Source of the DNA: Excoecaria cochinchinensis
Taxonomy: Eukaryota; Streptophyta; Magnoliopsida; Malpighiales; Euphorbiaceae
Assembly (NCBI GenBank): GCA_947683425.1
Contig: CANTUQ010000043.1
Span: forward strand, 6,457,501 to 6,521,500
Length of the DNA stretch: 64,000 nt
Reading direction: 5' to 3'
Shown here in pieces: positions 11,253 to 23,526 of the stretch; within the stretch, counting starts at the first letter, position 1; the number at the start of each line of letters is the position of its first letter. Position numbers and translations under genes: made by a program. Under the pieces are notes generated by a model. The model saw nothing but the letters and a program-made list of their open reading frames with translations. It was not told the origin of the DNA and ran no database searches.

Positions 11253-12538
11253 TGATATGAGCTTAAATAGCTCATAATTAAACTATATTTTGTGGTTAGA
11301 AGTAATGTTTTAAGTGTTTTTATTTTTTGGAATTAGGTATGTTTTATGTGTTTTGTTGAGTTTTGTATGTAGGAGGAAAATGGAGAAAAGAAGAAGAAAT
11401 GAGCTAAGGCAGAAAAGCTTCTGTCGCGAGCGCGACAGAACGCGCTAAGGGAAGACCAAGAGAGAAGAGAAGAAAGAGAAGAAGAGAAGCTATCGCAACC
11501 AAGGGAAGGCGTCGCGAGGTCGCGACAGGGCGCGGAGAAGGCACACGCGAGGAAAGGCGAGCGAAAAATGAAGGCATGCTCTGTCGCGAGCACGACAGGT
11601 GTCGTGATCGCGACAGAGAGATCCGTTAGACACTAAAGTTCAAATTTGAACTTTAAGAGTTGTGCCTTTGCACCAAAAATTACAACCTTTGTAGAAGGGC
11701 ATCTGAAGGGGCATGAGTTGGTATTATAAATGCTATTTCTAACTGTAATTTAGATATAGAAAAAAGAGAATTGAACACTTGAATAATTTTCTGTAAGTTA
11801 GAATAGTTTTTCTTAAGTAGAGTTTATGTGTTAAAGAGAAGATAGCATACAAGGAAGAAGACTACAATTGGTGACTTGAAAAGGGTTGAGAAATCTCCTT
11901 CTTCAATTCTTCTTTGTAACTTTTGTGATGTAAATTCTGAACTTGAATGTTAATATCAAATATTTTATTGTTCATATTAATTCAAGTGTTCTTACTTGTA
12001 GAATTTCTCATTAGTACATTATTTATGATCATTATAAGTTTGAGTTTGATTGAGAAATAAATTCATTCTTACATCTAATTGGAAATTCATCATCAAGATA
12101 TTGTTTGAGAAATCATAATATTGAAATGGTTGTTATAGGTTGTGTTCTATTCCTAAGATTTGCATGTATAATCATCTAGTTCTTAAATGAAAGTTTGGAA
12201 TTAGACTTATATGTGTGTGTTTTAGGCAGTCCTATTTATATTGAGAGAGTAAGTAGGAAATTTATCCAACTTGGCTTGCAAGATAAGAATGCTAAAATCA
12301 TTAAGAACAATTAATTCAAATTCCATCTTTATATTTAGCATCATTAATCTTTTCTATCTTCTTGGATTCTAATAAACTCGATTTAATTAGTTTACATGTT
12401 AGATTAGTTTAGAATCACTTTTCCATCATTTTATCATTGTAAATAAGATTAAAATTGATTAGTAATAGTGTGTAAAAAACGTTCCTCATGGGATCGACAT
12501 CTTAAGTACTATTACGGTACACCGTATACTTGCGGTCA
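11253..12538 (+). repeat. Athila1 3' LTR
   Basis: Starts TGATATGAGCTT after the polypurine tract and ends ..ATACTTGCGGTCA at 12538. The closing segment 'catgggatcgacatctt' parallels 'ttgggttcgataacttg' near the end of the Athila2 LTR. Length is 1286 bp. It contains a GC-rich palindrome cluster at 11421-11614 in otherwise AT-rich DNA. Confidence 0.7.
11421..11614. repeat. GC palindrome cluster in Athila1 LTR
   Basis: Perfect or near-perfect palindromes: CTGTCGCGAGCGCGACAG (11421-11438), GTCGCGAGGTCGCGAC (11511-11526), CTGTCGCGAGCACGACAG (11581-11598) and GTCGTGATCGCGAC (11601-11614). Confidence 0.85.
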
Positions 12539-12556
12539 ATAAGCATATATAAAAAA

Positions 12557-14652
12557 TGCTCAACAACCTACACGGGTGAAAACACCGTGCTAAGCGATAA
12601 CGTTTAGTGGGGAAACAAACAACAATATATGGACGGCCATTCACAATGGTCGTCAAGGCAAATCACATACGAAATGGCATACTGAAAATCGTAAGATATA
12701 ATCACAATAGAATTCCATTCATAACCATTCAAAGGTTTAATAACATATTCATATGCCAATAGATTCATACACTCATATTAGAATCATTCAGATTCACATA
12801 CTGATAATCGAAATCATTCGAATTCACATTCTCATAAGCATATCAGAACAAATCAAAACAAACGATACACCTGCTGACTCATAGTAGAGGATAATGAGTA
12901 AATGTATGGCGGTACCTTACGGGTACGAATTGATGCATGGCGGTACCTTATGGGTACGAATCGGAAAATAATATCACATTTTCTCTTTTCAAAACATATT
13001 ACAAAGGGGATCTTAAACAAGATCCGAACATATTGAAGTTCGCAAGGAACTAAACAGGGACCTGATCAGGGTCCAGAACAGTACAGAGGCTGCAGCTAAA
13101 GGACTCTTTTAGGCATGCCTAACTATCCACCAAACTGACTCTTACAGGTCATGCATAAGCCATTAAATTACATTCAAGTATAACATAATATTTATACAGG
13201 AGAATCATGAACTTAGATATACTTAACACATTTCATATTCAAACAAAACATTTTAATGATACTAGATACATGAAATAACACTAAATAATATTTAAAAACA
13301 ATAATAAATGAAAAAGGGAACAAAAACGAAGAAACCGAAGAACTTCAGAACTGGAGGCTGAGACATTTTACACGGCGGTATGACATTGCCTTACCGCCGT
13401 CTAAGACATCTTCCAAGGGGGTAAGGAAAAACCATACCGCCGTGTAACATGCCTCACACAAAAGGCAGAATGCTTTTACACGGCGGTATAGAAAATCCAT
13501 ACCCCCGTGTAAAATTGACAGCCCAAAAATCTCACAAGGCAGAATGACTTTACACAGCGGTATGGAAAGTTCCTCACCGCTGTGTAAAATCACGGCCAAG
13601 AATTTTTGGGGAAATCTCATGATTCACACGGGGGTATGACATACCATACCGCCATGTGGATCGACAGAAACCCAAAAATTCTCCAGATAAACAACCCACA
13701 CTCACACTAAACTCAACACACCTAGAATTTAAGACATTCCAAACATCAATCTAACTCAAACTCACCTTTTTGAAGATCATAAACTCAAAGAACATGCATT
13801 AACATGACTAAATAATCCAACCAAGATCAACAATCATAACCTCAACTCAGTCAAAGCCCAGTAAATCACAATCCACAATATAATCAAATGCATATATCAT
13901 CCAATCAAGTCATACTCTAAGCCTTACCAACTCAACATACTAAGATTCATAGCATACACTCATTAAGAACATCATTGGTCATACAATTTCCCACAACATC
14001 AAAGAAGAACAAATACATAAAAATGCACAAAATTCCAAAACCTGATACTCCTATGCTCCAATCACTTAGCACCACTCCCACTAGCCTTCTCCTTTCCTTT
14101 GGGATCGCGAGGAGGCTCAACTAAACAACATACCCAAAATCACACAAACATAACAAACCCTAGATTAAACCCAAAACCAGCAAATTAAGAAGTGAAGAAT
14201 GAAGAAGAAAAATGCAGCAAAACTTACCCAAGAAGAGTTGGATAGATGATATATTCCCACCAATAATCACTTGAATCCAACTAGGGCACACTTAAGAAGA
14301 GAAAAGGAAGAAGAGGTAAAGAGGAGGAAGAGGGCAATGGGAAAGAGAGGCAGTAATTGCTGTGTTCTTTTTCCTTTCCTTCAATTTAACTCCATTCCTA
14401 AACCCTAGCCAAATGTCACCCCTTTCATTGGTGGAAATTGACCACTCACACCCTACTAACATGTGAGCATGCACACACTAACACATACCACACACTTACA
14501 TCCTACAAATATACATGCATCCACATACTAGAAAAGCCCACAAAACATGTATTTTGCCCAAAATACCCTTGACACATGCCAAAACTCTCACATGCATGCA
14601 TATACATGGCAAACATGGCTCAAACTATTAAGGAGGAATTGGGGTGTTACAC
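12557..14652 (-). repeat. Del/Tekay-like LTR, probably solo
   Basis: On the minus strand it begins (G)TGTAACACCCCAATTCC at about 14651, the typical opening of Del/Tekay chromovirus LTRs. It ends near 12557 with ..GGTTGTTGAGCA. Runs of AAAAA abut both ends, compatible with a 5-bp duplication, but such a low-complexity site is weak evidence. Two 'atggcggtacctta(c/t)gggtacgaat' copies lie at 12906-12960 and five imperfect hairpins at 13367-13660. No gag, pol or PBS adjoins it. ORFs inside are fortuitous. Confidence 0.55.
13367..13660. repeat. five imperfect hairpins in Tekay-like LTR
   Basis: Stem core ACACGGCGGT/ACCGCCGTGT at 13367-13403, 13414-13448, 13474-13514, 13549-13588 and 13621-13660. 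The fourth has a compensated change in both arms (TTTACACAGCGGT with ACCGCTGTGTAAA). The same core forms arrays in Athila2. Confidence 0.85.
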
Positions 14653-15080
14653 AAAAATTAGAGGCTTGAGAGAAAATGCCCAATCAAGAAAACCCGAGAG
14701 GGCTGATTGGTAATAGAAGTTTGATGCTATCAGGATTTGTTCCACAAATGAATGTAGCTTTGTGTTTTGAATTAACATCAAATGATGATCATATATACTA
14801 AAATCATACTGAGATGTACACAAATTTGTGAAATGAAATGAAACTGAATTTAGTCCTTTGCATTATTTTCTAGTTCTGTTTTAAAAAGAAGCATATGGCT
14901 CAAAATGCATGCAAACCTGTACTAATTCCTACCACTACTCTCGCTGGCCAGATGCCAAAGTCAACAAGTCCTGTTATCAGTGACGGGACTAAGTACCCAA
15001 TAGGTCATAAAGCTGATACCTCAGACCGTCAATGTGGCTATCCATATGAAGCCATCGTAAAAAGGTTTGTCAATGACTTT
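14653..15080 (+). mobile_element. Tat-family 3' UTR fragment
   Basis: Homologous, in opposite orientation, to Tat1 about 2250-2640. Shared blocks include 'gagagaaaat..ccaatcaagaaaac' followed by 'ccgagagggc', 'attattttctagttc' and a 'ctctc(a/g)(t/c)tg(t/g)ccagatg' block. The ORF 14895-15092 falls inside this block and is not a gene. It ends at an (AAAAT)n tract at 15091-15138. Confidence 0.5.
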
Positions 15081-15103
15081 AATCTCTCATAAAAAAATAA
15101 AAA

Positions 15104-15134
<31 letters not shown>

Positions 15135-17870
15135 TAAAAGCCGCTAGATTGGGTTGTGTCCATTCCAGGCAAAAATAAGGCACAGGCTTATGAGAATAGA
15201 AAAATCTTGGTCAACATTGAAGCCAAATGTTACACATTACACTGGCAATCAATAGCTTCAATACTAATTCATATAGGAGAATAAATAAAGTCTTCCTTCC
15301 ACTTGTTCTTTGATAATACAAGTTTGTCATTTTGAATATGATATGCTAAATAAGTTTTTTTAATCTAAGCATACTATCAATATATTAGAGTAGAGATATA
15401 CAATAATGCTTACAGGTTTTGTAACTAATTTAAACTATTCTTCATTAATCTAGTTGATTTTTTTACAGAGGATGAAACACAAAAGATGATCCTTCGAAAT
15501 GGCATATGGTAAAGTGTCCAAAGAGCACAGGATGACTTCATCCTATTACCAATCAGCTGATGTTGTGCTTACAAAATTATCCAGAGTACCCTCTATTCAT
15601 CATTACAACTCTTTTAATTATTCATCACTATCTTGTTCATAATTAAAATTAAAAAAATAAAAAAAATAGATAGTGCATGTGTGTTTAGCAACAAAAATGT
15701 ACTTTCACATCATCTAAAAGGCCAAGTCCATGGCTTATACCTGTATACTAAAAGTGACAGGTATCCAAACAAGATCAACAAACACCAACATGAAGCCCAA
15801 CATCTCTGCAACTATGTCCCCATCTATAAAGAAAATGGTTCAGATATGTGAATAAAATTATGTACAAATGGCTAATTACAATAACTTTATAAAACAAGGA
15901 ATTAGATTATACAAGAACGAGAAGCAAGTGAAAAGGATAACCAAATAATAGGAATATAGAAACAAGACCATGGAAATTATAAATATATAAGAAAACATCA
16001 TTGTCATAATTTAGAAATAACAATATGCTTAGAGCTTGTGTTAACAACACTAGCAAAATGACCTCAATCTTAATTTGATACAGTAAAATACTGGATTCTG
16101 ATTTAAAACTTGTGCCAATGAAGTTATGGCCTGAGCTAAGCATTTGCTCAATCATTGAGTTGAACCTAGCTTTCTTGTCTTTGACTCGGAGCAAATTTAA
16201 TTTTTTTTTAGTAATTATAGATAATCAACAAGTTCTCCCCAAAAGCATGAATAAAGGAAATAGTGACCTCTCTAGTTACATCCACAACCAGGCAGTATTC
16301 TGTGCTTAACAATATCCTCAATTGCAAAAATGTCGTTCTTGCCGATTTCTTCATAAAATTCAACTCCTACTCTTTCAATTTTGATCCACCAAGGGTTCAA
16401 GAGATGTAACATCCAATGGAATGAAGGGATAAGCAGAAATATCAAGCACAAACATGAACATGGATTGCTACAATGAACCCAATCTTTGCCTCAAATGCAA
16501 CCTCCTTAACATTTGTTAAATTAATATCTTTTGTTAAAAAAATCAACCAAGGTAATTGTCACTGTTAACAAACAATATGTGCTCCAAAATTTAGGTTGGC
16601 TTAAATTGGTTTGGGAAATTTTGGAGCTAGGCTTTGGTGTAGACCTAACCAGGAAAAGCTTCAACAACATATTTATTATTTCAACAATCTCATGAAAAAC
16701 TTATTACATATATAGGAAATCAAACAAGTTTTTGAAATTTATTATTTGCTTCTCTCCGTTTGATTTTTTGACTTTTTCTCCTTGCTACTCTACTTCTACT
16801 TTTGCTCTTCAGATTTTGCATATGCTGATTTTAAGCTGTACAAATTAGTAAAATATGTTCTTGTTCTAGTTTGGTTTTGTCCTTGAATTGAAAGTGTTTA
16901 GTGCGAGCTTGCTATATTACACAAATACAGGCCTACTTCATTCTCTTTGCAAGTGATTACAGCCACAGTACTCACGGCATGAGAAAGAAAGAAAAGAAAA
17001 ATTAGAAAGAGATGCAGATCAAGCACTTATGTGGAGGTCATTTACTCCTCATAACAGAAGTAATCCAGGATGTATAACTGAAACAAGGATGCAAACAAAG
17101 ATGGCATTAAGAAATTCAGTCTGAAATGGAATAGATTGAGAAAGGAAACAAGATAATCCCAAGCATCACCATACTACCGCACAGAATAGATGGTAGAGGA
17201 TCATTGAGCGGCTCAAGTTGTTCTCTTGAACAATTTGTGCTCGAACCGATAAGTTGATGAAAAATCAACCCATTATTTCGGTTCTAACAAAAAAGAATCT
17301 ACAAGAGAGAACTCAATTGCAGTTAGTTTTGCAATAATTATGTCACCTCTTTAGTTCAGTCAAAAAAAGAAATAATATTTCATATTTACCATCCTCTATT
17401 AACAAACGGAAACTACAGGCTAAAGAGGTATAATGAAATTTTCATATTATGAGCATAAGAAATGAAACTAGAGTTAATAAAGTGGCACTAGCTCAATATA
17501 TACTGCATAACAAATACAAATATAGATAAAGCAGAGTTTGAAACAGATTGATTACTCCAAAACAGTCAGCCATCAGGTAATGAATTGCATAAATATTCAA
17601 TTATGATGCCTATATATTACCCAAAGAAAAAACTTGTCCAAACCATTATAGGTAGAATTACATACTTGAGATCAATGCTAAAAAACTTGGAATTGAGCTG
17701 TATGCCAAACCACCTATCACACAACAAAGAGGATGATGAAATTAAGGTCAATGAAAAGAGAATTCTCAGCACGTATTGAAATAGAGATAGTGTTCAAGGA
17801 TTTACACTGGTGACTAAACGGAGTGCCTCATCTCATCTTGGAAACAGGCTAGACCATCTCTTCAAGTAAA
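15081..17870. other. unclassified AT-rich DNA with exon-like scraps
   Basis: No transposon terminus recognised. After an (AAAAT)n tract the DNA is intron-like. Possible exon-like pieces: 15470-15600 (plus strand, after 'tttttttacag') and about 16110-16195 on the minus strand, encoding LRVKDKKARFNSMIEQML. None can be joined into a gene by eye. It may be the original genomic flank of the chromovirus. Confidence 0.35.
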
Positions 17871-17906
17871 CACCCTATAAAACAACAATTGGTGAACCTC
17901 CACTTC

Positions 17907-18250
17907 GGCCACCTGGATTATTTGAAGAAAAATTTTGCAATATCTCCGATGCATCCATCCCATGGGCAGGAAGATAACTCAGCAACCATAATACCACAGA
18001 TCGATTAATTGTAATCCCATCTGAACCAATGCCATCAACATTCTTATTGTTATGTTGCTCTGCAAATTTAACCAAACTGTCAAATAGCAATGAGGGATTA
18101 GTCACAACCCAGGTAGCCAAAACTGTGGCACCAAACTCCTTAAACACATTATTAGGCAATAACATAATTGCCCTAATGATAACACTCAACTAAAAGAAGA
18201 CAACAGCAATAGCAAGTTCACCACAACACAAACCACAAACAATCCACAAT
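17907..18250 (-). pseudogene. host-gene-like exon, unidentified
   Basis: The minus strand has a protein-like frame with even composition and no transposon motif: segments FGATVLATWVVTNPSLLFDS and INRSVVLWLLSYLPAHGMDA. It ends at a good donor (AATCCAG|gtggcc, near 17908). Upstream, the same frame continues through IFHPLWIVCGLCCGELAIAV, broken by one TAG at about 18190 (alternatively an intron acceptor, 'cttcttttag'). Hydrophobic helical content could suit an alpha-solenoid or a membrane protein. I do not recognise the family. It lies just outside the presumed chromovirus 3' end, so it may be a decayed host gene at the old insertion site. Confidence 0.4.
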
Positions 18251-18254
18251 GGAT

Positions 18255-18530
18255 GAAAAATATCTGCATTAATGGTGAGTTCTTAATTACAGTAAATCTG
18301 TATCTCAGCCATATGGTTGGTTAGGCAACACAGCCTGATTACAGAAAAAAGAAAAAAGAAACAAAGTAAAGATAAGGGCCACACCTCACACGAAGAAAGG
18401 TTATCAATTCCTCTCTCCCTGCTCCCTTCCAATACCTTCTTTCAGTAAATAAAAATAATTCCCAGAACAAGCATGCCCCCTCCCTCATGCTCAGAATTAT
18501 TTATACCTCCTACCCTCTTTCCCTCCTCAC
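18255..18530 (-). repeat. putative chromovirus 3' LTR
   Basis: Directly after the polyprotein stop, the minus strand shows GAAGTTAGTTATGCG, a purine-rich run and a TATAAATAATT element. A T-rich stretch and possible poly(A) region follow before unclassified DNA begins. Exact ends are not certain, since no second LTR is in the window to compare. Confidence 0.35.
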
Positions 18531-18542
18531 GCATAACTAACT

Positions 18543-19292
18543 TCAATCCACCTTAGCTGCTTCATTATTTTCTGCATTCTTTTTGTGTTTCCTCGTGTAC
18601 ACCCTCCAAACTATGGGCCTCTGGGCCTGTCCACCATCTTCTGCGCCTCGATCTTCATCATTGCTGGCGGGTGGGGAAGCTGTCTTATCCTCAAGACAAA
18701 GATGAGGAAACTGATTTTGGATAACAAAAACATCCTCCCAAGTGGCATTGTCCGAACCACCATCTTGCCACTGAATGAGCCATTGGGGGGTAGCTTCACC
18801 GTATTTGGTGATGGTGCGATGGGCTAAGATACAGAAGGGAAAAGGATTACTTACCTCATCAGGTTCCAATCCCTCTGGCAGAGCAGTAGACACCTGTGCT
18901 GGTCCAGGAGCTTTCTTCAATAATGAGACATGGAAAATGGGGTGGATCTTAGCTCCTTGGGGTAACTCCAACTTATATGTAACTGGACCCACGCGCTGGA
19001 GCACCGAAAAAGGGCCATAGAACCGTGGTGCCAACTTGGGATTGATCCTTGATGCTACTGACACCTGCCTATGGGGGCATAATTTGACAAAGACAGAGTC
19101 ACCCTCATCAAACTTAACATGATGACGGTGTCAATCAGCATTGTCTTTCATCTTGGACTGAGCTCGAGCTAGATGACCCTTAAGTTGCCGTAGGGCTTCA
19201 TCCCTATCCAGCAACTCCATCCCCACAGCAGCTACTTAGATTTTGCCAGGCACATACTGAAACACTGTAGAGGCTTCTCTACTATAAACCAC
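18543..19292 (-). pseudogene. pol: chromovirus integrase C-terminus and chromodomain
   Basis: The open minus-strand frame 18543-19064 encodes the GPY-type integrase end (FYGPFSVLQRVGPVTYKLEL, then IHPIFHVSLLKK). A chromodomain follows (ITKYGEATPQWLIQWQDG, then NATWEDVFVIQNQFP). In chromoviruses this domain directs integration to particular chromatin. A basic tail ends the protein. Upstream, 19065-19292 holds the rest of the integrase (VFQYVPGK, LRQLKGHLARAQ) with stops. The copia insertion separates it from the catalytic core at 31801. Confidence 0.8.
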
Positions 19293-19294
19293 CT

Positions 19295-19458
19295 TGTGAG
19301 AAAACACACAAGGAAATTGAATTCTCTGTATTCAATTAATTAAAACCTTAGATTACACTACATATTTATACAATACTTAATTCCTTAAGTAGCTCCTTAA
19401 TTTGCTCTACCTACTACTAACTTTAAAGCTACCTACTACCTACTTACTACAACTAACA
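19295..19458 (-). repeat. copia 3' LTR
   Basis: 164 bp; on the minus strand TGTTAGTTG...TTTTCTCACA. It contains a TATAAATA element (19363-19370). It matches 31684-31800 closely over the shared length. Confidence 0.85.
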
Positions 19459-19471
19459 CGCCCCCTTAAGC
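19459..19471 (-). promoter_or_regulatory. copia polypurine tract
   Basis: The minus strand reads GCTTAAGGGGGCG immediately before the 3' LTR. Confidence 0.8.
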
Positions 19472-21088
19472 TGGAGCATAGATATTAATCATGCCCATCT
19501 TGTTACACAGATATTCCACCCGAGTCCCATTCAAAGCTTTTGTGAATAAATCACCTAATTGCTCTCCTATTTTCATGTAACCAGTAGAAATCAGATTTTT
19601 TTTAATCTTTTCACGAATAAAGTGACAATCAACCTCGATGTGCTTGGTTCTTTCATGATATACTGGATTTGAGGCAATATGAATAGCAGCTTGATTATCA
19701 CACCAGAGTTTTGTAGGTGACGAATACTTTAACCCAATTTCAGCCAAGAGATGTTGGATCCACACTATTTCACATGTGGATTGTGCCATTGCTCTATACT
19801 CGGATTCTGCACTGGACCGAGATACAAGCCCCTGCTTCTAGCTTTTCCATGACACTAAGTTTCCACCAACAAAGACACAATAGCCAGTAGTAGACCTTCT
19901 ATCAATTTTAGATCCAGCCCAATCAGCATCTACGAAACATTCAATGTGAGTGTGCCCATGATCGCTATAGAATATGCCACGTCCTGGAGCTCCTTTCAAG
20001 TATCGCAATATTTGTTCCAGAGCTGCCCAATGTTTGACTGTAGGAGCAGACATAAACTGACTAACAATATTGAATGCAAAAGAAATATCTGGACGAGTCA
20101 CTGTGAGGTAGTTTAGTTTTCCAACTAACCTCATGTACATCTCTGGATCATCAAAGAGGTCCCCATCATCTTTTGTAAGACATGCATTAGCATCCATCGG
20201 CATGCTGTATGGCTTGGTTCCTATCTTTCCAGTTTCTTTAAGTAGATCCAAAACATACTTCCTTTGAGATAAGAAAATTCCTTTCTTGCTTCTCATCACT
20301 TCTATTTCCAAGAAAAATTTCAGTTCGCCCAAGTCTTTTGTATAAAACTTGGCATGTAGAAATGACTTAAGAGATGCAATACCTGTATTGTCGTCTCCAG
20401 TAATAATAATATCATCAACATAAATAATAAGAAGGATGATACCTGTTGATGATTGTCTGTAGAAGACTGAGTGATCACACTTACTTTTATGCAGTCCAAA
20501 TTCTTGAACTGCCATACTAAACTTGCCAAACCAAGCATGGGGACTTCGCTTCAAACCATATAAAGATTTCTTCAAAAGATAAACTTTCCAATATTCCCCC
20601 TGAGAAACAAATCCAGGTGGTTGCTCCACATACACTTCTTCCTAAAGGTCTCCATGAAGAAAAGCATTTTTAATGTCCAACTGATATAAGGGCCAGTGCT
20701 GCGAAGCAGCTATAGAGATAAACAATCTAACAGAAGTAAATTTAGCCATTGGAGAGAAGGTTTCTGAATAATCCACCCCATATGTTTGAGCATATCCTTT
20801 TGCAACAAGCTTGGCTTTAAGTCTAGCTACAGAACCATCTGGATTAACTTTAATGGCAAAAACCCATTTGCATCCCACAACCTTCTTCCCTTTAGGCAGA
20901 TCAAACAAATCCTAAGTGTGATTTCCATCCAAAGCATTTAGTTCTTCTATCATTGCATTATGCCAACCGGGGTGAGACAATGCTTCTTTAACAGTTCGAG
21001 GAATAGAGATTGAGTCAAAAGAAGCAATAAAAGAACATGTAGATTGAGATAAATTATTATAGGAGACAAAGTTGCTAATAGGATAAGT
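19472..21088 (-). pseudogene. pol: copia reverse transcriptase-RNase H
   Basis: Minus-strand RT and RNase H. It starts after the Tat3 boundary with YPISNFVSYNNLS, then GCKWVFAIKVNPDGSV, KGYAQTYGVDYSETFSPMAK, LDIKNAFLHGDL, PPGFV, LKKSLYGLKRSPHAW and the catalytic LLIIYVDDIIITG. RNase H follows with VDADWAGSKIDRRSTTGYC, CEIVWIQHLLAEIG and the KHIEVDCHFIREKI end. Stops lie in HT*DLFD (normally Trp) and DL*EEVY (normally Gln), and before the RNase H end. Sequence between the integrase end and YPISNF is missing, lost when or after the Tat3 LTR arrived. Confidence 0.85.
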
Positions 21089-22904
21089 GTGACACGCGCC
21101 GAACCTCAGGGCGCCCGAAGGCCCGCTTTTGGGGCGATCGGGTGGAGGTTTATGAAAACTTGTAAGGTATTTACAAATGCGTCTATGTTGGACAACAAGG
21201 AGGTTTTTTAGAGTCGCCACCCAAAAGAACATTGGGAAAGGTCGTCTAGACTCAGTGAGCCTAAGACAGCGCTGTTGTGTCCATCATAGGCAAGCCGGAG
21301 GTATCTTGGAGGTATCCAACCTAATGACAGAATGTTCCTCTAGCCTCATGCTTGGGAAAACCAAAGGTGTCTTGGAGGTATCCACCTTAATAGAACATTA
21401 AGATGGCCCTCTCGCCTCGTGGCGCCTAGGACTGTGCAAATTTGATCATTTTATGGGACACAAGAGGTGTCTTGGAGATTTCCACCCCAACAAAATGCCG
21501 AGGTGGCCCTCTCGCCTCATTGAGCCCAAAGACCCGAGTAGGTTCGGGACTTCCCATTTATTTATGCCTTGGCTAAGTTTATGATTGACTTCTGAATTTA
21601 GAGTTTCATCCTATTTCTCATTCATTTTAATGTAGTTTAATTAAGGCGCATGTCATCCATTCAAGGGAAAGCGATAAATAAAAGCATAAAGTAAAGTATA
21701 TGCAAACACATTACAACAATACTAGGGGCGGAAAACAACCCCCATTGTAAATAAGATACAAATCATGCATAAATCGGGATATTCATTAATGATGAAGACA
21801 TTGGTCCTCGCATGCATATTTATTATGAAATAGTTTTGATGTGATGATTTTGGATGGAGAAAATTGAGATATTGGTCCCATTTTTATTAGGAAAAATACC
21901 AAATTAATTAATAAAAATGGTTTAGTGACTTTCTTTCTAGCGAGCCTAAATAAACAATTTTACAAGAAAATTACATGGCAAAATAAATGGAAAAGCCAAA
22001 TAAATAAAATATTATAAATGAAATAAATAAATACTTAATCCCAAACGAACCTTCTGAATCTCCCTGTGTGCTCGAAAAAATGCCCAAGAGGGAAAATGAG
22101 ATGTGAAATAAAAATAAAACATAAATAAAATAATATTAGTAATTGAATCCATTAAAATAAATTAAATATAAAATAAATGATAAAATAAAATAAAATGAAA
22201 TGATCAAAATAACAAATGAATTAACATGTTTACAATTTAAAATAAATGAGAAAAATGTGTTATGAATAACAAATGGATTAAAAGATGTAATTGGAATAAA
22301 ATACAACATGTTAATTAATTAATATTTAAAAATATGAACATGATAATAATGAAAATAAATAAGTGAACAAAATATTAAATATATGATAATGACAATGGAA
22401 AAGAATAAAAAAATGATTAAAGAAATGACATGGTTAATTGATGTATCACAATTAATATAAAACCTTTACATGGTAAAAAATATCAATTAAAATGAATTTA
22501 TTAATTACATGTTAAAAATAATGAGAAATCAAAACAAAATAAATTATTTACATGTTAGGAATTAAAAGAGATCAATATTCACATGAATAAAAATGTAATA
22601 ATATATATATATAACAAAATAAATATAACAACAATAGAATAAATAAATAAATGAGAACAATAAAATATACATGGATAAGAATAAAATCATATATAAACAA
22701 AATAAATAAAATAAATATAAACAATGAAATAAATAAATAACTGAAAATAATAAAAATAAACATGAATAAATTAAATATGAACAAAAATAATAAGAAGAAC
22801 AAGCCAGGAATGTTTACCCTCAGAGTTTCGGATTCGATGAAGGTAAAAATGATGATTGATTTCCTTATTCTGGTTTGCAAGATTCACTACAAGAAAATTG
22901 ACTT

Positions 22905-23172
22905 TTAACGACCAAAATTTAAAGAAGGGATAAAAATCCGGTCGTTAAAATATACAAATAACGAAGGGAAATTAATCTGGTCGTTAGTTTTTAAATTTTA
23001 TTGTTATATAACGAGAGGATTAAATCCAGTCGTTAAAACAATAAAAATTCGGTCGTTAAAATATACAAATAACGAAGGAAAATTAATCCGGCCGTTAGTT
23101 GTTAAATTTTATTATTATATAACAAATGGATTAAATTCGGTCGTTAAAACAATAAAAATTCGGTGGTTAATG
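22905..23172. repeat. CACTA left subterminal repeats
   Basis: Repeated units built on AACGAAGGGAAATTAATC, TTCGGTCGTTAAAA and TTAACGACC. Direct and inverted copies alternate. Subterminal arrays bind the TNPA-type transposase partner in known CACTA elements. Confidence 0.8.
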
Positions 23173-23182
23173 GTGTGAATTA

Positions 23183-23526
23183 GTGGGAATTATGAGAAGT
23201 ACAAAAAGAAAAGAGAGGGAAAGTCACGAAAGGGAGGCAGAACGGGAAAGAGACCGTGGGAGAGAGAGAGAGAGATGGCGGAGCACGGCGGAAGGGGCGG
23301 GGAAGTTGGCGACGGTCGACGGCGAGCAACCGGCTCCTCGCAACGCCGATCTCGGTGTCTTAGTCCCCGTCGCGAAGTTCTCTCACGCTTTCTCTCGATA
23401 ATCTCCTGGGTTTTCTGTTTGATTGTTTCTTTGGATTGGGGACTTAGTTCCATCGTTAAAGCTTCTTATTCTTCTTCAGGATCTAAGCCTTTCGATTTCT
23501 GCCTGCACAGGAACTTACCTCTGTAA
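23183..23526 (+). other. GC-rich, exon-1-like segment with GA repeat
   Basis: A (GA)n tract at 23256-23275 is followed by ATGGCGGAGCACGGCGG and a GC-rich stretch, then a T-rich intron-like region. It looks like a plant 5' UTR or first exon with its promoter side. It may be the 5' end of the NCRK-like fragment downstream, or the start of the transposon's own transcript. The frame 23275-23526 (83 codons) has a hydrophobic patch (FLSIISWVFCLIVSL) but is otherwise unrecognised. Confidence 0.35.

Larger units (their letters stand above)
8703..12538 (+). mobile_element. Athila1: 3' part of an Athila-type element
   Basis: Plus-strand 3' portion of an Athila-lineage Ty3/gypsy element: late ORF relic, about 1.7 kb of noncoding DNA bracketed by purine-tract motifs, and an LTR. 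Its 5' part was separated by insertion of Tat1 or lost. It shares its layout with the nearly complete Athila2 (36074-49465) but is a clearly different family. Confidence 0.7.

Noticed and set aside
12539..12556. Clean target-site duplication for the Tekay-like LTR
   Set aside because: The flanking A runs are low complexity and the right boundary is uncertain by one base.
14895..15092. 65-codon ORF with plausible protein sequence
   Set aside because: The DNA is homologous to the Tat1 3' UTR around 2250-2440 on the other strand, which has no such ORF.
22572..22880. Hydrophobic minus-strand ORF, possible membrane protein
   Set aside because: Simple AT-rich DNA of the Tat3 LTR; codons are almost only Phe, Ile, Leu and Tyr.
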